Assembly (NCBI GenBank): GCA_036660615.1
Contig: JAVXAG010000105.1
Location: 1-6,159, forward strand
Source: JAVXAG01 sp036660615
Lineage (GTDB): Bacteria; Bacillota; Clostridia; Peptostreptococcales; Anaerovoracaceae
Reading direction: 5' to 3'
DNA length: 6,159 nucleotides
Under the pieces are notes generated by a model. That model was not told where the DNA came from and made no database searches. It saw only the letters and a program-made list of their open reading frames with translations. The translations under genes and the position numbers were made by a program. Below are positions 1 through 6,159 of this stretch, piece by piece (the stretch's first letter is position 1; each line of letters opens with the position of its first letter).

Positions 1-51
1 AACTCCGCCATCTTTGGCACTGGATGTTATCATATAGGAATCGTAAAATAA
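1..51 (+). CDS. possible 3' end of an upstream gene (partial, unidentified)
   Basis: Frame 1 is open from the window edge and would end in NSAIFGTGCYHIGIVK followed by TAA at 49-51. All three forward frames are open at the edge for some distance, so openness alone means little. This frame is preferred only because its stop lies just before the tilS promoter, which would fit a gene end followed by a new transcription unit. No family is recognisable from 16 residues. The alternative is a divergent gene on the minus strand starting with ATG at 34-32 (MITSSAKDGGV), but no SD precedes it. No clear rho-independent terminator is seen between 51 and the promoter. Confidence 0.2.
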   Translation, partial: NSAIFGTGCYHIGIVK

Positions 52-71
52 GAATAAAACATTGAAAAACT

Positions 72-101
72 TTGATTTTAGTGGGGAAATTGTGGTATAA
101 T
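72..101 (+). promoter_or_regulatory. sigma-A type promoter of tilS with extended -10
   Basis: A perfect -10 hexamer TATAAT lies at 96-101 and is preceded by TGG at 93-95, giving the extended -10 form TGnTATAAT. A moderate -35, TTGATT, lies at 72-77 with an 18-base spacer. Transcription should start about seven bases after the -10, near the A at 108, only about three bases before the tilS ATG at 111. The -10 sits in a perfect palindrome (92-106), so binding of a repressor there would block it. The hexamers are seen directly; the start site is inferred. Confidence 0.75.
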
Positions 102-106
102 ACCAC
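92..106. repeat. perfect 15-bp palindrome over the tilS -10
   Basis: GTGGTAT (92-98), a single central A (99) and ATACCAC (100-106) form a perfect inverted repeat with 7-bp arms. It covers the -10 and nearly reaches the predicted transcription start. The TGGT...ACCA outline resembles operators of some GntR-family repressors (HutC/FadR types), but this is only a resemblance. The same symmetry places an extended -10-like element (TGGTATTAT) on the minus strand, so it could also simply be a symmetric promoter. It is too short and close-spaced for an RNA hairpin terminator. Confidence 0.55.
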
Positions 107-110
107 CATC

Positions 111-1517
111 ATGGTAAAAGAAAAAATATTAAAGACAATTGAAGAAAATGATTTAATTAGTAACAATCAGCACATAGTAATTGGACTCTCAGGAGGTCCT
201 GATTCTCTGTGCCTTTTTTGCGTTTTAAAGGATCTGGCAAAAGAGATGAACCTGAAAATATATCCAGTCCATATAAACCATAAATTTAGACCGGTGGCGG
301 CTGAGGAAGATCAGGAATACGTTGAAAATCTTTGCCAAGAGGCAAAGACACCTTGCCGAACTTTTATAGTTGACTGTAACAAAATTGCTAAAGAGAAAAA
401 GATTACATCAGAAGAAGCGGGCAGACAAGCAAGATATCAGGGATTTGCGACTAGAGTTCAAGAACTAGTTGATGAGGGTATTCCCAGAGAAAATATAAGA
501 ATTGCAGTAGCCCAAAACAGCAACGATCAGGTAGAAACTATTTTGTTTAGAATATTGCGAGGAGCAGGAACAGACGGACTAAGCGGAATTAACTATTCAA
601 GGCGGGATGAGTATGGAAACCAAATAATAAGGCCAATGCTAGATATCACCAGAGATGAAGTCGAAAGATACTGTGATGAAAAAAACTTGACGCCTAGAAT
701 AGACAAGACAAATTTGGAGCCGATTTATGCCAGAAATAAAATTAGATTAGAATTGATTCCGTATTTAGAAAAGGAATATAACAATAACATTAAGGATACA
801 ATTAATAGGCTGGGGAAAATTGCAACGGTGGACAAGGAATACATTTGGAAACAAGTAAATGCAAAGTTTCCACATATACTTTTGACAGAGAGCAAAGACA
901 AAATTTTGCTAGATGGGGTAAAACTCAGCAAAGAGGAAAAGGCCATTAGACTTAGAATTATATCACTTGCTTTAGAAAAAATAGGACTTGACCAAGATGT
1001 TACTTTTGCACATATGGAAAAATGTGACAATTTGATATTTAACCATGGGCCGTCGGCATCCATTGATTTGCCTAACGGATATGTGTTTAGAAAAATATAT
1101 GATAACATTGAAGTTGCCAGAAGCAGCGGAAAGACTAGAGAAATTTCATGGCAGATATGCGAAATGTCATATGACGACTATGGCTCATATAGAGAAAATA
1201 TTGGACTTCATGGTGCTTTTGATGCAGACTTACTAAAGGAAGCTTTTGGAAATGACATATATGATAAAATAGATTTTCGTCACAGAAAAGAAGGCGATTA
1301 CTTCTATTTTGCGAAAGAAAAGACAAAGGCAATTCAAGATTATTTTGTAGATAGCAAGATTCCAAAGTCTATGAGAGAAGAAGTTGACCTTTTGGCAATT
1401 AACAGGGAGATTATTTGGATAGTACCACTTGAGGGTAAAAGCCGATATTCAGCCAGGTATAAATTGTGCGATGAAACAAAATCAGTGATAGTTGTTGAAA
1501 TAATTGGGACATTATGA
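111..1517 (+). CDS. tilS: tRNA(Ile)-lysidine synthase TilS
   Basis: This enzyme uses ATP and lysine to turn C34 of the tRNA-Ile with a CAU anticodon into lysidine, so the tRNA reads AUA and is charged with isoleucine; it is cytosolic and normally essential. The 468-residue protein has the PP-loop SGGPDS at 27-32, HINHKFR at 54-60, a NDQVETILFRILRGAG segment at 138-153 (typical TilS forms read HHADDQAET), the RNKIRLELIPYLEKEYN segment at 208-224, and a TilS C-terminal domain near 386-460 with KIPKSMREEVDLLAI at 416-430. Length suits the family. The ATG at 111 is chosen because MVKEKILKTIEENDLI is a typical TilS N-terminus. In-frame TTG 72 and GTG 81 lie upstream of or within the promoter and have no SD. 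The ATG at 111 also lacks an SD, which points to a leaderless or near-leaderless message. In B. subtilis hpt follows tilS; here ftsH follows after 87 bases. Confidence 0.95.
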   Translation: MVKEKILKTIEENDLISNNQHIVIGLSGGPDSLCLFCVLKDLAKEMNLKIYPVHINHKFRPVAAEEDQEYVENLCQEAKTPCRTFIVDCNKIAKEKKITSEEAGRQARYQGFATRVQELVDEGIPRENIRIAVAQNSNDQVETILFRILRGAGTDGLSGINYSRRDEYGNQIIRPMLDITRDEVERYCDEKNLTPRIDKTNLEPIYARNKIRLELIPYLEKEYNNNIKDTINRLGKIATVDKEYIWKQVNAKFPHILLTESKDKILLDGVKLSKEEKAIRLRIISLALEKIGLDQDVTFAHMEKCDNLIFNHGPSASIDLPNGYVFRKIYDNIEVARSSGKTREISWQICEMSYDDYGSYRENIGLHGAFDADLLKEAFGNDIYDKIDFRHRKEGDYFYFAKEKTKAIQDYFVDSKIPKSMREEVDLLAINREIIWIVPLEGKSRYSARYKLCDETKSVIVVEIIGTL

Positions 1518-1534
1518 TAAAATATACAGACTGT

Positions 1535-1552
1535 TTTGTTATAAATAACAAA
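1535..1552. repeat. inverted repeat 1 in the tilS-ftsH gap
   Basis: TTTGTTA (1535-1541) and TAACAAA (1546-1552) are perfect complements around a four-base TAAA centre. It sits 17 bases after the tilS stop. The stem is A/T-rich with one G-C pair and no following T-run, so it is a poor terminator. It could be an operator just upstream of the candidate ftsH -35, but in A/T-rich DNA such a dyad can arise by chance. Confidence 0.4.
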
Positions 1553-1569
1553 TTTGACAAAATCAAATT
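1551..1569. repeat. inverted repeat 2 overlapping the candidate ftsH -35
   Basis: AATTTGA (1551-1557) and TCAAATT (1563-1569) are perfect complements around a five-base centre. The left arm shares two bases with the right arm of the preceding dyad and contains most of the TTGACA element at 1554-1559. Two abutting 7-bp dyads at a promoter suggest protein binding, although no known operator (CIRCE of HrcA, the CtsR heptad repeat) matches. Confidence 0.4.
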
Positions 1570-1583
1570 ATTAAGAATAGAGA
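1554..1583 (+). promoter_or_regulatory. possible ftsH promoter (good -35, weak -10)
   Basis: TTGACA at 1554-1559 is a perfect -35 consensus. At suitable spacing the -10 candidates are poor: AATAGA at 1576-1581 (16-base spacer) or TAGAGA at 1578-1583 (18-base spacer), each matching TATAAT at about three positions. The promoter may therefore be weak, activator-dependent or not real, in which case ftsH would depend on read-through from tilS. No terminator between the two genes prevents read-through. Confidence 0.3.
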
Positions 1584-1586
1584 CAT

Positions 1587-1594
1587 GGAAGGGG
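1587..1594 (+). promoter_or_regulatory. ribosome binding site supporting the TTG start of ftsH
   Basis: GGAAGGGG ends ten bases before the TTG at 1605. Its AAGGGG core approximates the consensus AAGGAGG. It decides the start, because the in-frame TAA at 1599-1601 excludes any earlier start and the next in-frame ATG (residue 41) would remove the first membrane segment. Confidence 0.65.
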
Positions 1595-1604
1595 AACATA
1601 AAGA

Positions 1605-3695
1605 TTGAAAAAATTTGCAAAAAATATAAGTATTTACTTAGTAATATTTGCGGTAGTATTGACAGCGGCGTTTTTCTATAAGGGGAGCAACGCAGTAGAG
1701 GTGAAAGAAGTTCCATTTTCTACAATGGCAAACTACTTCCAAACGGAACAAGTTAAAGAAATTAATATTACAGGGACAAAGCTAACTGCTAAGTTAGACA
1801 ACAAAAAAATGGTGTATGCATATGCGCCATATCTTACACAGATAGATAGACTTGACGATATGTATATCTTTCCACAGATGAAAGAAGGCAAAATAAAATA
1901 CATGACAGATAAGCCAAAGAGTGGTGGGACGCTACTTAGCTTATTGCCAACTCTAATTATGGTAATTGCATTAGGATTCTTATTCTACTTGATGATGAAT
2001 CAAGGAGGCAATGGGAAAGCATTTTCCTTTGGTAAGAGCAAGGCGAAGATGTTTAAGAGTGGTAACGATGGCAGGGATATTGCCTTTAATGACGTTGCCG
2101 GACTTGACGAAGAAAAAGCAGAGCTTGAGGAGGTTGTAGACTTCTTAAAGGATTCGCGAAAATACAAAGAACTGGGAGCGAGAATACCAAAGGGTATTCT
2201 ATTAGTAGGGCCTCCAGGAACAGGAAAAACATATATTTCAAAGGCTACTGCAGGAGAAGCAGGAGTTCCATTCTTTACAATAAGTGGTTCAGACTTCGTG
2301 GAAATGTTCGTCGGAGTTGGAGCTTCTCGTGTAAGAGATTTATTTGAGCAAGCAAAAAAGAATTCACCATGTATCGTTTTCATAGACGAAATAGATGCAG
2401 TTGGTAGAAAAAGAGGCGCAGGTTTAGGTGGTGGCAACGATGAAAGAGAGCAAACACTTAATCAGTTGCTAGTTGAAATGGATGGTTTTGGAGAGAATTC
2501 AGGAATAATTATTTTGGCTGCGACAAACAGACCTGACGTACTAGATCCGGCTTTATTGAGACCGGGAAGATTTGACAGACAAGTAGTAATTGGTTTACCT
2601 GACGTAAAGGGCAGAGAAGAAATTTTCAAAGTCCACTCAAGAAACAAACCACTTTCTGAAGAAGTGTCACCAAAGATTTTGGCAAGAAGAACACCTGGAT
2701 TTACTCCGGCTGACATAGAAAACCTATTGAATGAAGCAGCTTTGATTACAGCTAGAAGAAACGGTAGAAAAATCAGAATGGCTGAAATTGAGGAGGCTAC
2801 AACCAAGGTTATGGCTGGGCCTGCTAAAAAGAGCAGAGTTATCAGCGAAGCAGAGAGAAAATTGACAGCTTATCACGAAGCAGGACATGCAATTGTAATG
2901 AGATCCATTCCTGATTCTGACCCTGTCCACCAAGTAACTATTGTTCCAAGAGGTGGCGCAGGTGGTTTCACTATGTTCCTTCCAAAAGAGGACAAATATT
3001 TTGAGACTAAGTCAAGAATGAAAAACACGATTGTTCACTTGTTAGGTGGGCGTGTTGCTGAACTTCTTACTTTGGACGACATCAGTACAGGCGCAAGCAA
3101 TGACATTTTGAGAGCTACTGAAATAGCTAGAGATATGATTACTAAATATGGTTTTAGTGAAAAATTAGGACCAGTAAATTATAGTTCATCAGATGAAGTA
3201 TTCCTAGGGAAAGACTTCTCAACTCGCCAGAACTATTCTGAGGGAATTGCTTCAGAAATAGACCAAGAAATCAAGGCAATAGTTGAGGAAGCTTTTGAAG
3301 ATGCTAAACAAATTTTGATAAAGCACAAAGATAAACTGCAAGTTGTCGCTGAAGCACTTCTTGAAGTCGAAACTCTTGATGCTGAACAATTTGAAGCTCT
3401 TTATAATGGAGACCTTACACCGGAAGGTTTGATTGAAAGCGTAAAGGTTAAGGAAGAAAAAATTCAGCAAGTCAACAAAGAAGAAGCTGACGAGTATGAA
3501 AAAATTAGAGAAGAAGAAGCGAAAAAATTAGCAGAAGAACTAGCTAAATATGACGAAGACTATATGGCTGAAGACAATGTTGAAAAGTCTGCTGATGATA
3601 TAAAACTATCGGCTGATGATGGAAAAGATGAGAAAACACCTATGATAGAAGAGAATGACCAAAGCGATAATAAGCAGGAGTCTGACAAAGAGTAA
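1605..3695 (+). CDS. ftsH: ATP-dependent zinc metalloprotease FtsH
   Basis: FtsH is a membrane-anchored hexameric AAA+ protease that extracts and degrades damaged membrane proteins and selected regulators. The 696-residue protein starts with TTG. It shows a first membrane segment near 8-24, an extracytoplasmic domain near 25-108, and a second membrane segment near 109-131. The AAA+ module follows, with Walker A GPPGTGKT (202-209), pore loop MFVGVGA (234-240), Walker B IVFIDEID (257-264), and a second region of homology near 305-325 with likely arginine fingers R319 and R322. The M41 peptidase domain has the zinc motif HEAGH (424-428, catalytic E425) and the likely third ligand D500 in STGASND. 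All key residues are present, so it should be active. It exceeds the E. coli (644) and B. subtilis (637) proteins by about 50-60 residues because of a highly charged tail after about 612, containing a helical KE-rich stretch and two SADDxK repeats. The PucR-family gene begins 32 bases later, without a terminator. Confidence 0.98.
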   Translation: MKKFAKNISIYLVIFAVVLTAAFFYKGSNAVEVKEVPFSTMANYFQTEQVKEINITGTKLTAKLDNKKMVYAYAPYLTQIDRLDDMYIFPQMKEGKIKYMTDKPKSGGTLLSLLPTLIMVIALGFLFYLMMNQGGNGKAFSFGKSKAKMFKSGNDGRDIAFNDVAGLDEEKAELEEVVDFLKDSRKYKELGARIPKGILLVGPPGTGKTYISKATAGEAGVPFFTISGSDFVEMFVGVGASRVRDLFEQAKKNSPCIVFIDEIDAVGRKRGAGLGGGNDEREQTLNQLLVEMDGFGENSGIIILAATNRPDVLDPALLRPGRFDRQVVIGLPDVKGREEIFKVHSRNKPLSEEVSPKILARRTPGFTPADIENLLNEAALITARRNGRKIRMAEIEEATTKVMAGPAKKSRVISEAERKLTAYHEAGHAIVMRSIPDSDPVHQVTIVPRGGAGGFTMFLPKEDKYFETKSRMKNTIVHLLGGRVAELLTLDDISTGASNDILRATEIARDMITKYGFSEKLGPVNYSSSDEVFLGKDFSTRQNYSEGIASEIDQEIKAIVEEAFEDAKQILIKHKDKLQVVAEALLEVETLDAEQFEALYNGDLTPEGLIESVKVKEEKIQQVNKEEADEYEKIREEEAKKLAEELAKYDEDYMAEDNVEKSADDIKLSADDGKDEKTPMIEENDQSDNKQESDKE
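3588..3629 (+). repeat. imperfect 21-bp tandem repeat in the ftsH tail
   Basis: Two adjacent 21-base units (3588-3608 and 3609-3629) share about 15 of 21 bases, including GCTGATGAT in both. They encode SADDIKL and SADDGKD (residues 662-675). The repeat keeps the reading frame and lies in the non-conserved acidic tail, fitting a small in-frame duplication. Confidence 0.55.
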
Positions 3696-3727
3696 TAGGT
3701 GAAGAGATAATACGCAAGAGGTGAAAA

Positions 3728-5305
3728 ATGAAGATTACTGTAAAAGATTGTTTAGGTCTGGGGGCTTATGATCAGTGTATCATAGCAGCAGGCAAGAGGA
3801 ACCTTGAAAATAGGGTTCGCTCTATATCAGTAATGGATGCTGATAATATTAAAGACGCAGTTGCCCATAATGGCTTGCGTGAACAGATGGTTTTGACATC
3901 TTTTTATGGAATGAAAAATGAACCGGTTTTGCAGAAAAACACTATTGCTGAGCTTTCCAAACAAGGTGTGGCAGCAGTGGTTGTGTTCCATGCAAAAAAT
4001 GGGTTATCTTCAATTGATGAGTCGGTTATCGATATGGCTGAACAGGTTGGAATGCCAATGCTTGTAATTTCATCATCAAATAACGTAGAGTATTCTGATG
4101 CAATAGAGCAAGTTATGGATAAGTTGCTTTATGGCGATAATTTTAAAAACAGTTTGATAAACAACACGATTTATCATCTATTGAATTTTGAAAAACATAG
4201 TAATTTCCAGTCGGCACTTAGGGAAGCTGCAATCAGCAATGATTTCCAAGTGGTTTTGTTAAGTGAAGACTTCAACCCTATTTTGTCAATAGAAACCAGA
4301 CAAAAGACTACAATTGCGGAGGCCATTAGGCTTGGCAAGGAAAGAGATGTTGAAAAAAGTGCAATTTACACTTTGATCGATGTCAATGGAGTGTTGACTT
4401 ACTGGGGGCCTGTTACAATCAACAAGGAAAAATATTTTGTGTTTATTGTAGACAATGAGGATAACTATTCAGCCGGTGAAATAACTAAATTGGCTGAAAT
4501 CATTGAACTTGCAATGGGAATGTGGAAATACACTCCTGAACGTGATGCAAAAGCGGAGCTAATAAAAGCCTTGATTAGAGGGAACAAGAGTCTTGCTTAT
4601 TCTTTAAAGGACGAAATAGGCCTAAAGGGTGAGAAAATCCTCAGTGTTTTCTATGCAAAAGGCATTGGAAACAGTCAAGGAAACAAGGTTTTAAGTGACT
4701 TTGAAAAGGAAGAAAACATTGAAATTATGCGCATTGCCGAGGGTGATGAAACTTATGGTATGATTTTGAGAAATGAAATAAAGGATGAGGAACCACCTGA
4801 CAAGTTAGTCTGTCTAAGACTTTTTGACAAGCTAAAAGAGGATGGGAAAACTGTACGGATTTTCCATGCTACTGGTCTTGATGGGATTGAAGGGGCAGGT
4901 GATGCCTTTAGATTAATAAGTGAAACTTGGACTTTTGTAGAAAGTGTATTCCCTTATAAGAGGGTTTTCACAAAATATGAATTGGCATTGGTCAGCAACT
5001 GCATAAATTTGCAGGTTCATGGCGGATACCTAAAGAAAAATTATATGGACTTGTTAGACCCGTTTAAAAAAGAGATGGGTGAAAATAAAGCAAGACAGCT
5101 ACTTGACACTTTGGAAACATTTGTCCTTGATGCTGGAATGAACAGTGGCAAGACTTCTCAGTTTATGGGAATTCACACAAATACGGTTCAATACAGACTG
5201 AAGAGGATCAATGAGGTTTTAGGTGCGGAAATTACCGGCAACAGAGTAATACCGGGATTGACCATGGCACTTGCCCTAAAGAGATTGGAAAGAGTTGTAA
5301 AGTAA
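3728..5305 (+). CDS. PucR-family transcriptional regulator
   Basis: This 525-residue cytosolic protein has the architecture of the PucR/CdaR group. An N-terminal PucR-type sensory domain spans about 1-135 (MKITVKDCLGLGAYDQ at the start, VAAVVVFHAKNG near 81-92). A less conserved middle region, about 140-440, probably includes the GGDEF-like CdaR domain. A C-terminal PucR helix-turn-helix lies at about 455-515, with the likely recognition stretch IHTNTVQYRLKRINEVLG at 482-499. No membrane segment is seen. The founding member, B. subtilis PucR, controls purine catabolism, but the family also covers regulators of other pathways, so ligand and target are unknown here. The start is supported by GAGGTG four bases before the ATG; a second AGGTGAA copy lies 22 bases upstream. 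It sits 32 bases after ftsH and 13 before coaX, so it is probably in their operon. It may act on this operon or elsewhere. Confidence 0.9.
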   Translation: MKITVKDCLGLGAYDQCIIAAGKRNLENRVRSISVMDADNIKDAVAHNGLREQMVLTSFYGMKNEPVLQKNTIAELSKQGVAAVVVFHAKNGLSSIDESVIDMAEQVGMPMLVISSSNNVEYSDAIEQVMDKLLYGDNFKNSLINNTIYHLLNFEKHSNFQSALREAAISNDFQVVLLSEDFNPILSIETRQKTTIAEAIRLGKERDVEKSAIYTLIDVNGVLTYWGPVTINKEKYFVFIVDNEDNYSAGEITKLAEIIELAMGMWKYTPERDAKAELIKALIRGNKSLAYSLKDEIGLKGEKILSVFYAKGIGNSQGNKVLSDFEKEENIEIMRIAEGDETYGMILRNEIKDEEPPDKLVCLRLFDKLKEDGKTVRIFHATGLDGIEGAGDAFRLISETWTFVESVFPYKRVFTKYELALVSNCINLQVHGGYLKKNYMDLLDPFKKEMGENKARQLLDTLETFVLDAGMNSGKTSQFMGIHTNTVQYRLKRINEVLGAEITGNRVIPGLTMALALKRLERVVK

Positions 5306-5318
5306 AGGAGACAAATTA

Positions 5319-6155
5319 ATGTTACTAGCCTTTGATATCGGTAACAGTAATATCGTACTTGGAGTGTTCCAAGACGGAAAACTAATTACCAATTGGAGAA
5401 TCGAAACTGATAACAACAAAAGTGCTGATGAATACGGCATGATAATTAATCAGTTGTTTATGTATGAAGGACTAAAAACTTCCGACGTTGAGGATGTAAT
5501 TATTTCGACGGTAGTTCCATCGGTGCTTTATACGCTTCAACATTTATCCCAGAAGTACTTCAACAAAAGAGCAATAGTAGTCGAATCGGGCGTAAAGACT
5601 GGTTTGATTGTAAAATATGACAACCCTAAACAGGTGGGTGCCGACAGAATTGTAAATGCTGTGGCAGCTTTCTCAAAATATGGTGGTCCTTTGATTATTA
5701 TCGACTTTGGTACAGCCACAACTTTTTGTGCGGTTACTGACAAGGCGGAATATTTAGGTGGTTCTATAGCCCCAGGACTAAAAATTGCTTCGGAGGCTTT
5801 ATTTGAAAAGACTTCAAAGCTACCAAAAGTCGAGTTAGAAGAACCTGGACAAACTATATGCAAAAACACTATTCAAAGTATGCAATCCGGTTTGGTTTAT
5901 GGACATATGGGAATGGTGGACTACATAGTCAGGAAGATGGAAAAAGAACTTGACGCTATTACAACATCGGGCAAACCGGTTACAGTTGTTGCAACTGGTG
6001 GACTTTCAACAATGATTGAAAGTGGGGTAAACTGCATTGACCATGTAGACAAGATGTTGACCCTAGAAGGTCTAGAAATCATCTACGAAAAAAACAAGAA
6101 ATTGTATAAAGGTGGCAAAAGAACAGAACTTTGCTTACCAGTGGATTTGGACTAG
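5319..6155 (+). CDS. coaX: type III pantothenate kinase CoaX
   Basis: CoaX phosphorylates pantothenate (vitamin B5) with ATP, the first step of coenzyme A synthesis, in the cytosol. Type III enzymes as a family need a monovalent cation such as K+ or NH4+ and are not feedback-inhibited by CoA. The 278-residue protein has the ASKHA-fold motifs: DIGNSN at 6-11 (phosphate 1), GADR at 107-110 with probable catalytic D109, IDFGTATT at 128-135 (D129), GGSIAPG at 147-153 and VATGG at 224-228. The length is slightly above the usual 250-260 residues but complete. The start is firm: AAAGGAG at 5304-5310, overlapping the stop of the previous gene, lies eight bases before the ATG, so translation is probably coupled. 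It follows the ftsH-coaX linkage of B. subtilis except for the regulator in between. The stop TAG ends four bases before the window edge, so any terminator or next gene is not visible. Confidence 0.96.
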   Translation: MLLAFDIGNSNIVLGVFQDGKLITNWRIETDNNKSADEYGMIINQLFMYEGLKTSDVEDVIISTVVPSVLYTLQHLSQKYFNKRAIVVESGVKTGLIVKYDNPKQVGADRIVNAVAAFSKYGGPLIIIDFGTATTFCAVTDKAEYLGGSIAPGLKIASEALFEKTSKLPKVELEEPGQTICKNTIQSMQSGLVYGHMGMVDYIVRKMEKELDAITTSGKPVTVVATGGLSTMIESGVNCIDHVDKMLTLEGLEIIYEKNKKLYKGGKRTELCLPVDLD

Positions 6156-6159
6156 ATTG

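Noticed and set aside
7..18. Small hairpin GCCA-TCTT-TGGC near the window edge.
   Set aside because: A four-base stem with no T-run is too weak for a terminator.
72..110. A longer tilS reading starting at TTG 72 or GTG 81.
   Set aside because: These starts lie at or just after the -35 and upstream of the -10, have no SD, and add residues unlike TilS N-termini.
1514..1681. A 55-codon frame (MIKYTDCFVINNKFDKIKLL...) whose ATG overlaps the tilS stop and runs into the start of ftsH.
   Set aside because: It has only a weak GGGA upstream, shows no family features, and covers the ftsH SD and first membrane segment in another frame. Overlap with the stop codon is probably chance, although a leader peptide cannot be fully excluded.
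1658..1682. TTGACA followed by TATAAG inside the start of ftsH, resembling a promoter.
   Set aside because: The spacer is only about 12 bases, too short for a sigma-A promoter.
2000..2437. Long minus-strand open frame opposite the AAA+ region of ftsH, and similar ones opposite the other genes.
   Set aside because: They lie opposite well-conserved coding sequence, have no SD or recognisable domain, and are explained by the codon use of the sense genes.

Overview
The window is AT-rich and tightly packed on one strand. The genes resemble those of anaerobic low-GC Gram-positive bacteria (Bacillota, probably class Clostridia). This rests on the A/T-rich codon use, purine-rich Shine-Dalgarno (SD) sites, and a gene set matching the conserved tilS-(hpt)-ftsH-coaX block known from Bacillus subtilis and its relatives. 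Genus cannot be assigned from sequence alone.

Layout. Positions 1-71 hold no complete gene; a short reading frame closing at 51 may be the end of an upstream gene. A strong extended -10 promoter centred in a perfect 15-bp palindrome (92-106) lies directly before tilS (111-1517), leaving almost no leader. An 87-base gap carries two abutting inverted repeats and a consensus -35. It is followed by ftsH (1605-3695, TTG start), a PucR-family regulator (3728-5305) and coaX (5319-6155). The last three genes have gaps of 32 and 13 bases with no visible terminator, so they are probably co-transcribed. The window ends four bases after coaX.

How the genes fit together. TilS makes the lysidine modification needed to decode AUA codons. 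FtsH is the membrane-anchored ATP-dependent quality-control protease. CoaX performs the first step of coenzyme A synthesis. These three are housekeeping genes. The departures from the B. subtilis order are the absence of hpt (hypoxanthine phosphoribosyltransferase) between tilS and ftsH, and the presence of a PucR-type regulator between ftsH and coaX. Target and ligand of that regulator cannot be read from the sequence.

I see no phage, transposon, CRISPR, toxin-antitoxin or other defence system, and no convincing new system. The points most worth a second look are the apparently leaderless tilS promoter with its palindromic -10, the double dyad before ftsH, and the PucR gene in this position.
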